Source: Ectobius pallidus
Lineage: Eukaryota > Arthropoda > Insecta > Blattodea > Ectobiidae
DNA: 64,000 bases
Direction of reading: 5' to 3'
Assembly (NCBI GenBank): GCA_964059195.1
Contig: CAXKWD010000002.1
Location: forward strand, 150,243,042 to 150,307,041
The position numbers were made by a program, and so were the translations under genes. Within the stretch, counting starts at the first letter, position 1; each line of letters starts with the position of its first letter. The notes beneath the pieces were generated by a model. That model was given only the letters and a program-made list of their open reading frames with translations, had not been told where the DNA came from and did no database searches. Below, piece after piece: positions 21,616 to 30,694 of this stretch.

Positions 21616-22184
21616 TACACGATCGTTAATGTTTGAATCTCAATGATGAAAATAAATAATTTTTTATAACATTAAACTGCCTTCACAAGATTGTCAATAG
21701 AAAAAAAGCATTAGTTGTAAGACAGAGTATTTTCTGAATAGGCTGCACTTACACATGCAAAGGTTTCAACTCATTTTTCCGAACTTTGTGTGATTAGTTT
21801 ACAATAAAAAGTGTAAAAACTGCAAACTTTTTCTATATAAATTATGTCATTGGTCCTATTTTGAAAAATCATATTTTTTCGAAAAAAGAACTAATTTTGA
21901 AAATAAAATAATTTAATTACTGAAGAAGTAACAAATTGCCAGAAATGACACGTTTTAACTACATTATTTATATCGCGACTAGTAGATGTACGGAAGATGA
22001 AGTATAACCTATAGCTTTAAATGTACGCAGAAAATAATTTTCTAATGGAACCCATTTTAATATAATGTATGTAACGACAAAGAATCATCCAGCGAACATT
22101 ACTCATGCATTTTCAGTAAATCAGAACTAAATCCCATTCCACGGAACATGTATCAGTGTTTAATTTAGGAAGTTGGTAATGTGC

Positions 22185-22651
22185 GCATCAACAGGGCCGT
22201 TACAGAAATCATTATGGCCGATTAAAATTTCTTACGGCCAAAATTTTGCTGTAATTTGCCTTTATTTTCATTTATAAAGTACTTATGAACCCGTGTGGGG
22301 TGTCAAAAAATTCTGTGAAAGTTCCTGAACGATTTGAGTGGCTTTTTAAAAAATTCGAAAAAGTGGTTCGAATTTTATGCGTTTATGAACCTAAACTAGA
22401 CCTATACCCGATAGACTATAACTCGGTATAAGTGCACTATACGTGTATAAACGAATAAAATCCGAACCAATTTTTTTTAAATTTTTTTAAACCACTCAAA
22501 TTGTTCAGGAATTTACGCTGAATTTTTTCACATGTCACATGGCATTATAATTGCTTCTTAGATGAAAATAAAGAGTAATTACTGCAAGATTTTTACAATA
22601 AAATGTTTTTTGTCAGCCATGATGCTTTCTGTAACGGCCCAGTTGATACGA
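22185..22651. repeat. 460-bp palindrome formed by the two adjoining element ends
   Basis: Outer arms ATCAACAGGGCCGTTACAG and CTGTAACGGCCCAGTTGAT close the palindrome, whose centre is the 16-bp target remnant at 22409-22424. It looks like a foldback MITE, but the target-site duplications show it is the junction of two separate elements. Confidence 0.8.
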
Positions 22652-22982
22652 CAAATACCAACCCTCCAAATAAATCTCTGACACTTGTTCCTTTGAGTTG
22701 TATTTAGTGGATTTACTAGTACATGTAATTTTTGCATTGTATTTACTTGTAATTGTTGAGTTGTATTTAGTGGATTTATTAGTACATGTCACGTTTCCTG
22801 TAGGATTCCCTTCGTTACATACAGGATATTAAAAATGTGATGTCTTAAGTATGAGTGAAACTTGTATTTTCAACATTTTTATACCTACGTACTTTTTTTT
22901 GTACACATACCCTATTAATGTTGTATTACATTTACCTTACATACGTGTATATTAAAAGTAAATAGAGCTGAATGCTGTGACA

Positions 22983-23072
22983 CTCATACGAGCGTAATGA
23001 CAAATCAAAAGGAAAGCAATAAATCCGGTGAATGATTTCTAACACATACAACACTTGAATGTCTTCTCTCCA
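22983..23072 (-). pseudogene. C2H2 zinc-finger fragment, copy 1 in element 2
   Basis: The minus strand reads GEKTFKCCMC, a stop, then KSFTGFIAFLLICHYARMS. It has the linker GEKxFxC, a C-x2-C pair, a Phe at the usual place and one His. The internal stop and the missing second His show decay. It is a duplicate of the fragment at 23370-23459. Confidence 0.7.
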
Positions 23073-23369
23073 GGGGCCTGTTTCATTAAACTGTAGTAGA
23101 ACTCTCCAAATAAAACTCGGACACTTGTTCTGTTGAGTTGTATTTAGTGGATTTATTAGTACATGTCACGTTTCCTGTAGGATTCCCTTCGTTACATACA
23201 GGATATTAAAAACGTGCACTCTTCAATATGAGTGAGACTTGTATTTTCAACATTTTTATAGCTAGACCTACGTACTTTCTTTTTTGTACACATACCAAAT
23301 TAATGTTGTATTACATTTACCTTACTTATATGAATATTAAAATTAACTAGAGCTGAATACCGTGACGCT

Positions 23370-23459
23370 CGTACGAGCGTAATGGCAAATCAAAAGGAAA
23401 GGAATAAATCCGGTGAATGATCTCTGACAGATATCACACTTGAATGTCTTTTCTCCACC
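23370..23459 (-). pseudogene. C2H2 zinc-finger fragment, copy 2 in element 2
   Basis: The minus strand is open over GGGEKTFKCDICQRSFTG and FIPFLLICHYARTS. The finger has C-x2-C, the conserved Phe and the first His; the second His position is Ser. A short frame around it (23343-23537) has no other domain. It differs in sequence from the finger in element 1, so the two elements carry pieces of different fingers or genes. Confidence 0.7.
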
Positions 23460-23559
23460 TCCTGCATTAATATCAACGGCATGAATAATTTCTGCGGACA
23501 TATAAGTATGTAGGCTGCAATTTAACATCGTATACATTAAAGGCCAACTATTTTAAGAC

Positions 23560-26500
23560 CTTTAAGGGGAAAATTCCATTTTCCATTAATGTCACACATT
23601 TTTCGCAGTTAGAGTACGGACGATTCCAACAAAAATGTTTTAACTTACATGGAGGAAACTTTTTTCTGACCTATGATACATGTGATACTAATAACTCGAC
23701 CCTTCTGAACACGAATATAACAACAATAATAACCACTTCCTTCCGCCCTTTGAGAAAATACCGATTTTCCAATACCGTCACCCAGTTTACGCAAGAAACG
23801 TATGAATGTTTGAAACAAAAATTAATTACATTGAGGGAAAATTTTTTTCCCACTTGATTTACATGTGATATCTATAACTCGACCCTTCTGAACACGAATA
23901 TAACAATAATAATAACCACTTCCTTCCGCCCTTTGAGAAAATACCGATTTTCCAATACCGTCACCCAGTTTATGCAAGAAACGTATGAATGTTTGAAACA
24001 AAAATTAATTACATTGAGGGAAAATTTTTTTCCCACTTGATTTACATGTGATATCTATAACTCGACCCTTCTGAACACGAATATAACAATAATAATAACC
24101 ACTTCCGTCCGCCCTTTGAGAAAATACCGATTTTCCAATACCGTCACCCAGTTTACGCAAGAAACGTATGAATGTTTGAAACAAAAATTAATTACATTGA
24201 GGGAAAATTTTTTTCCCACTTGATTTACATGTGATATCTATAACTCGACCCTTCTGAACACGAATATAACAATAATAATAACCACTTCCTTCCGCCCTTT
24301 GAGAAAATACCGATTTTCCAATACCGTCACCCAGTTTACGCAAGAAACGTATGAATGTTTGAAACAAAAATTAATTACATTGAGGGAAAATTTTTTTCCC
24401 ACTTGATTTACATGTGATATCTATAACTCGACCCTTCTGAACACGAATATAACAATAATAATAACCACTTCCTTCCGCCCTTTGAGAAAATACCGATTTT
24501 CCAATACCGTCACCCAGTTTACGCAAGAAACGTATGAATGTTTGAAACAAAAATTAATTACATTGAGGGAAAATTTTTTTCCCACTTGATTTACATGTGA
24601 TATCTATAACTCGACCCTTCTGAACACGAATATAACAATAATAATAACCACTTCCTTCCGCCCTTTGAGAAAATACCGATTTTCCAATACCGTCACCCAG
24701 TTTACGCAAGAAACGTATGAATGTTTGAAACAAAAATTAATTACATTGAGGGAAATTTTTTTTCCCACTTGATTTACATGTGATATCTATAACTCGACCC
24801 TTCTGAACACGAATATAACAATAATAATAACCAGTTCCTTCCGCACTTTGAGAAAATAAAGATTTTCCATTAGTGTCACACGGTTTACGCAGAAGAAGTA
24901 GGACCATTTCAAAACAAAAATTCATTACATGGAGGAAATTTTTTTTTCAGTCATGGGTTATATGTGTTATCTATAAATCGACCCTTCTGAACATGAATAT
25001 AACAATAATAATAACCAGTTCCATCCGCACTTCGAGAAAATACCGATTTTCCATTAGTGTCACATAGTTAACGCAGAAAGAGTATGGACGATTTAAATAA
25101 AAATTCATTACATGGAGGGAAAATTATTTTCCGACCTAAGTTACATGTGTTAGCTATAATTCGACCCTTCTGAACACGAATATAACAATAATAATAACCA
25201 GTTCCTGCCGCACTCCGTGAAAATTCCCATTTTCCATTAGTGTGACAGAGTTTACGCGTAAACTCTTTCACACTAATGGAAAATCGGTATTTTTTCGAAG
25301 TGCAGAAGGAACTGGTTATTATTATTGTTATATTCGTGTTCAGAAGGGTCGAATTATAGATAACACATGTAACTTAGGTGGAAAATAATTTTCCCTCCAT
25401 GTAATGAATTTTTATTTAAATCGTCCATACTCTTTCTGCGTTAACTATGTGACACTAATGGAAAATCGGTATTTTCTCGAAGTGCGGATGGAACTGGTTA
25501 TTATTATTGTTATATTCATGTTCAGAAGGGTCGATTTATAGATAACACATATAACCCATGACTGAAAAAAAAATTTCCTCCATGTAATGAATTTTTGTTT
25601 TGAAATGGTCCTACTTCTTCTGCGTAAACCGTGTGACACTAATGGAAAATCTTTATTTTCTCAAAGTGCGGAAGGAACTGGTTATTATTATTGTTATATT
25701 CGTGTTCAGAAGGGTCGAATTATAGATAACACATGTAATTTAGGTCGGAAAAAAATTTCCCCTCCATGTAATGAATTTTTGTTTTGAAACGGTCCTACTT
25801 TTCTTGTGTAAACTGTGTGACGGTAATGGAAAATCGGTTTTTTCTCAAAGGGCGGAAGGAACTGGTTATTATTATTGTTATATTCGTGTTCTGGAGGGTC
25901 GAATTATAGATAACACATGTAAATCAAGTGGGAAAAAAATTTTGCCTCCATGTAATTAATTTTTGTTTGAAACATTCTTACTTTCCTTGCGTAAACTGTG
26001 TGACGGTAATGGAAAATCGGAATTTTCTCGATGTGCGGATGGAACTGGTTATTATTGTTATATTCGTGTTTAGAAGGGTCGATTCATTGATAAAACATAT
26101 AACTCATATGGGGAAAAAATTTTGCCTCCATGTAATTAATTTTTGTTCGAAACATTCCTAGTTTTCTTGTGTAAACTATGTGACGGTAATGGAAAATCGG
26201 TTTTTTCTCGAAGGGCGGAAGGAACTGGTTATTATTATTGTTATATTCGTGTTCAGAAGGGTCGAGTTATAGATAACACATGTAACTTAGGTGGAAAATA
26301 ATTTTCCCTCCATGTAATGAATTTTTATTTAAATCGTCCATACTCTTTCTGCGTTAACTATGTGACACTAATGGAAAATCGGTATTTTCTCGAAGTGCGG
26401 ATGGAACTGGTTATTATTATTGTTATATTCGTGTTCAGAAGGGTCGATTTATAGATAACACATATAACCCATGACTGAAAAAAAAAATTTCCTCCATGTA

Positions 26501-27360
26501 ATGAATTTTTGTTTTGAAATGGTCCTACTTCTTCTGCGTAAACCGTGTGACACTAATGGAAAATCTTTATTTTCTCAAAGTGCGGAAGGAACTGGTTATT
26601 ATTATTGTTCTATTCGTGTTCAGAAGGGTCGAATTATAGATAACACATGTAATTTAGGTCGGAAAAAAATTTCCCCTCCATGTAATGAATTTTTGTTTTG
26701 AAACGGTCCTACTTTTCTTGTGTAAACTGTGTGACGGTAATGGAAAATCGGTTTTTTCTCAAAGGGCGGAAGGAACTGGTTATTATTATTGTTATATTCG
26801 TGTTCTGGAGGGTCGAATTATAGATAACACATGTAAATCAAGTGGGAAAAAAATTTTGCCTCCATGTAATTAATTTTTGTTTGAAACATTCTTACTTTCC
26901 TTGCGTAAACTGTGTGACGGTAATGGAAAATCGGAATTTTCTCGATGTGCGGATGGAACTGGTTATTATTGTTATATTCGTGTTTAGAAGGGTCGATTCA
27001 TTGATAAAACATATAACTCATATGGGGAAAAAATTTTGCCTCCATGTAATTAATTTTTGTTCGAAACATTCCTAGTTTTCTTGTGTAAACTATGTGACGG
27101 TAATGGAAAATCGGTTTTTTCTCGAAGGGCGGAAGGAACTGGTTATTATTATTGTTATATTCGTGTTCAGAAGGGTCGAGTTATAGATATCACATGTAAA
27201 TCAAGTGGGAAAAAAATTTTCCTCCATGTAATTAATTTTTGTTTGAAACATTCCTACTTTTTCTGCGAAAAATGTGTGATATTAATGGAAAATCGGAATT
27301 TTCTCGAAGTTCGGAAGGAACATATTATTATTATTATTGTCATATATGCGTTCTGAAGTG
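23560..27360. repeat. 183-bp satellite array 2, palindromic, with higher-order structure
   Basis: About nine left-arm monomers (CGACCCTTCTGAACACGAAT at about 23699, then every 183 bp to about 25165) are followed by about twelve right-arm monomers in reverse orientation (to about 27340). The switch is at 25256/25257, inside GAGTTTACGCGTAAACTC (25248-25265). 24873-25067 and 25445-25639 are exact reverse complements about this point. Five monomers from about 23830 to 24730 are almost identical. In the right arm a 914-bp block (five monomers) is repeated in tandem: 25771-26161 equals 26685-27075. Open frames here are by-products of the multiple-of-three period. Confidence 0.93.
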
Positions 27361-27640
27361 GTGAAATATATGCAAAAACATGTATATCATGTACAATAAA
27401 ATTTTTATTGCCATATAATTTATATTTCTTATATTGTTAATATTCTTACTCAGAAAAATCCTTAACATTAATTTTAATCGGAATATTTTTATTGTCAAAT
27501 TCGCGTTCAGGACGATCGACTAATATAGAAAACATGCCTGTATTACATGTCCAACCAGATTTTTACTGTTATATTATTTATACGTTTAATATTTATTTAT
27601 AACAATTATAATTATGAAGTTAATGAAAACTATTATCCGC
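27360..27640. repeat. Diverged satellite edge
   Basis: One or two further units can be followed (GCGTTCTGAAGTGGTGAAAT near 27348, GCGTTCAGGACGATCGAC near 27502) with heavy divergence and AT-rich filling. This is the decaying border of array 2. Confidence 0.6.
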
Positions 27641-29020
27641 CCACCCATTAATTCATTCATCCATGTATCAATCCATCCATTCATTTTTCATTCATCCTAC
27701 CATCCATTCGTCCATCAGTCAATCCAGTTATCTAACCAACCAACCATCCATTAATTATTAATTGATCTGTCCACTAATTACAGAAAACATTCATCGATCC
27801 ATTACTTAGCTAATTCTTTCACAAGCGATCCACCCTTCATCTATCCGTTAATTAATTAATTAGATACATAATTAATTAATTCATCCACCCATCCATTGAT
27901 GAATCAATTAATGCATACATTTATCCATCCATTCATCCAATTAGTTAATTAATTCAACCGTCCATCCATTTTTTTATATATCCATAAAGAATTTGATGAA
28001 TGGTGGGTTAGGTGGTTGAAATAAATAATTAAATTCGGATGAATGGATGAATAGATGGTTGGATATACTTATGGATGAATGAATGAATTAATAATGGATG
28101 GATGAATGGGTAGTTGGGCTAATTAATAAATAAATTAATGAATGAATGGAATGATTAATGGTTGGTTGGATCAATGAATGAATTTATTGATGGATGCATG
28201 AGTGGATAGATGGGTTGGATGAATTAATTGTTCAATTAATGGATGGATTGGTTAATCAATGAACTAATCAATGGATAGATGAATAGATTAATGCAAAATT
28301 TAATTAATAGACGGATTTGATGGATGGATGAATGAATGAACTATCCAACCAGCCATTCATCCATCAATCTAGCCAACCATCCATATAACCAAACATTCAT
28401 CCATCCATTAATTAATTTATTATATAAATAATTCATGTCAAATTCATCCACCCATCGATCCAAACATTCATCTATCCATTAACTAATTAATTAGTCTAAT
28501 GATAAATGTATCCACCCATTAATTAATTGATTGATTAATTAATTAATGCATTCATTTATCCATCCCCTCATCCGTTTCATTAATTAATTCAACAATACAC
28601 CCATAGATTCATCCATCCATCATTCTATGGATGGATGGTGGGTTAGATGGATGAATAGCTGGATGAAGTAATTAATTATTTATTGAATGGATGAATAGAT
28701 AGATGGATTGTTGGATATATTTATGGATGAATGAATGATTTAATAATGGATGGACGAGTGGACTGATGGGTGATTGAAGGAAATAATTAATGGATGGATA
28801 AGTTAATTAATGAAAGGATGTATGAATTAATTAATTAATTACTGTGTGGATGGCTGGTTGAATGAATTAAATAATTTATTAACTAGTAACTGGATGGATG
28901 GATTTAAATATTTATTTATGGTTGAATGGATAAATGAATGTACGGATGGATTAATGGATGAACGGATGGATAAATGGTTTGATGGATGGATGGATAAATG
29001 AATGGATGGAAGAATGTTTC
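27640..29020. repeat. Degenerate ATCC/ATTA simple-sequence blocks with three strand flips
   Basis: Blocks alternate between CATCCATT-type and AATGGATG-type words, with switches near 27985, 28330 and 28625. Each pair of blocks forms a loose inverted repeat of about 300-350 bp per arm. No gene was seen. Related in kind to 19100-19760. Confidence 0.85.
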
Positions 29021-29032
29021 ATACCAAATTAC

Positions 29033-29135
29033 GATTATTATTATTTTTTTTTATCAAAGGACAATGTTGAAGACAAGTATTTTAGAAAACAACAACAATA
29101 ATAATAATAATAGTAATAATAATAACAACAATGTG
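29033..29135. repeat. (ATT)n/(AAT)n microsatellite, interrupted
   Basis: AAT and ATT runs with interruptions, placed next to the tail side of the SINE at 29170-29500. This corresponds to the (ATT)n tract at 16838-16916 in element 1. Confidence 0.85.
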
Positions 29136-29169
29136 AAGAAAGAAATTGAGTAATATTAAAAATGTTTCT

Positions 29170-29500
29170 CTGTTAGCTCTTCATCAAACATGAAGCAAAA
29201 CAGCAATTAAACAATGCTTTTTCTACTATTATATGAAATCAAGCTTCAATTCTAATTTCTCTTAGTTTAATAGTGGTAGTAGTAGCCCTTCCGGATTGCG
29301 CAAACGTCTCCTGGAGATCCTTTAAGGGGATATTTTCGGGGAATTTATTTCCAGGGTGAGCCAGTCCCCTACCTCACATTTAAACCTGAGGACAACACAA
29401 GCACCCAGTCACGAACCCGGAAAAGAGGTTTTTCACTGCTGGATCGAACCCGGGCCGCCGGAGTGGAAGGCAAGCGTGCTACCAACTAACCCAAGGCAGG
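29170..29500 (-). repeat. tRNA-derived SINE, minus strand, in element 2
   Basis: The minus-strand head reads TTGGTAGCACGCTTGCC (A-box) and CCCGGGTTCGATCC (B-box, complement around 29441-29451). The body contains CCGGGTTCGTGACTGGGTG. It is the same family as 16637-16830 and is longer here, with an internal segment around 29280-29370 not seen in the other copy. Confidence 0.75.
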
Positions 29501-30035
29501 GGACAGTTTAATGTTAATTGATCACGAATTAATATTTGAAAAGTTTCCTTATTCTACTTCATTAAAACACGAAGGAAATGTGAGTTATTACATACAATAC
29601 TACAACAAGGTTTTTCTCCATGTATTACATAAAATTAAGCTTCCGTTCGTATTTGTGTAACCCCACCGCTCTTAGCTTAATGTAACTTATAATTGAGGAA
29701 GTTCCTATTGTTTTTCAGACCGTAAATTACACAAAACGAAAGCTTTCATTCTAAATTGTGTAACTGCAGTGTGTTACTAGCTGTCATGTTGGTACTGCTC
29801 CAAAGTCAGATGTTGGTTTAATCATCAAATAGCCGTGGAAGGGAATACTATGATTTTAAATGGGGAAAATCACGACTTTAATTACTGTTTTTTTAAGCCT
29901 TCGTAGCAAATACAGAGCTGTGTGACGTCTCAAAAAATTCAGCGTAAATTCCTGAACAATTTGAGTGGTTTTAAAAAACAATAAAAAAATTGGTTCGGAT
30001 TTTATTCGTTTATACACGTATAGTGCACTTATACC

Positions 30036-30694
30036 CTATAACTCTAGCGGTCCCAGGATCGAATCTCCATAGGTGCGAAAATTATTAGGATAGGAATATG
30101 TCCCAAATAGGTAGGAGAGAAGGGAGGTATTTGGGAAAACAGGAGAAGAGGAGAAAATGGATAAAAAAAAAGGGAAAATAAAAAATAAAATTATCTGTGT
30201 TTCTAGTATTTCCGCCAGATGTTTCTGCGCTGCTACTAGTTCCACATTACCTAATAGATGTCTCCCACTGTTTAAAATAGTCCCCGCCCTAAACCCCTCC
30301 TTCCCGGGCAAGTCCCGATAGTGAGGAGCTTAATTGGCACCTTGTATTTGGTTTTTCAAATATAACTGTATACCACAAACGTGATAATAATTACATCAAA
30401 ATAAACAACAGCTTTAAAATCAGCATGTTTCAAGGGATCCCACCTTTATAACCTTGACCCAACACTTAGTCCCGTCAATTGAAGGAAAGTATGATAGTTG
30501 CTAACACAACATTCAACTCACCACAAGTAAATCGAAGTCAGGTGTCATACGTCTATAGTAAAAAAAAAAAAACCGGCATAAATCACCCCTTATGCTCCAC
30601 CAAACTCCGTTGCTATGGCGACCACCCGATTTCTCACACTTGACCGTACGGAGAGAGGAAATCATGGCTTCACGCAGATGCCGCCTACTTGTGT
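30036..30694 (+). repeat. Right half of the split tRNA-like repeat and flanking repeat sequence
   Basis: CTATAACTCTAGCGGTCCC and GGATCGAATCTCC continue the tRNA-like sequence broken at 16106. 30473-30625 is a direct match to 15515-15660. Purine-rich tracts lie at 30100-30190. The minus-strand open frames here show no motif. The first target-site duplication of the next element is at 30688-30694. Confidence 0.55.

Larger units (their letters stand above)
16107..22408 (+). mobile_element. Large non-autonomous TIR element 1 (6302 bp, 8-bp TSD), possibly MULE/Foldback-like
   Basis: It begins GGTATAGGTCTAGTTTAGG and ends with the inverted complement CCTAAACTAGACCTATACC. The 8-bp CGATAGAC is present on both sides (16099-16106 and 22409-22416). 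Inverted similarity of the two ends extends over roughly 130-200 bp. Contents in order: subterminal unique part, a SINE, (ATT)n, a palindromic 183-bp satellite array, a minus-strand SINE, (AAT)n and orientation-flipping tetranucleotide sequence, a 5'-truncated LINE, and a zinc-finger fragment. There is no transposase. An 8-9 bp duplication with long ends fits Mutator-like or Foldback-like elements; the class is inferred. Confidence 0.82.
22685..23470. repeat. Tandem duplication, period about 385 bp, carrying zinc-finger fragments
   Basis: Words such as GTTGAGTTGTATTTAGTGG, GTTTCCTGTAGGATTCCCTT and GTTACATACAGGATATT occur in both halves. Each half ends with a minus-strand zinc-finger remnant. 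The second copy is the better preserved one. Confidence 0.8.
22425..30035 (-). mobile_element. Large non-autonomous TIR element 2 (7611 bp, 9-bp TSD), same family as element 1, opposite orientation
   Basis: It begins GGTATAAGTGCACTATACG and ends with the near-inverted complement CGTATAGTGCACTTATACC. CTATAACTC flanks it at 22416-22424 and 30036-30044. Its right 0.9-1 kb (about 29030-30035) is the inverted homologue of the left end of element 1, including the SINE. Its left about 230 bp (22425-22651) is the inverted homologue of the right end of element 1. The two elements therefore lie tail to tail. Contents: zinc-finger fragments, a large palindromic satellite array, simple-sequence blocks, and (ATT)n plus SINE. 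No transposase. Confidence 0.82.

Noticed and set aside
22185..22651. Stand-alone 460-bp foldback MITE
   Set aside because: The centre contains a 16-bp target and the duplications pair with distant sites, so the palindrome is a junction of two large elements.
17163..27356. Many overlapping reading frames of 60-106 codons with the shared string EGTGYYYCYIRVQKGRI
   Set aside because: They arise because the 183-bp satellite period is a multiple of three. The frames occur on both strands of a palindromic non-coding array and have no domain or start context.
17000..27360. CRISPR-like array
   Set aside because: Units are contiguous 183-bp satellite monomers without spacers, in a eukaryotic context.
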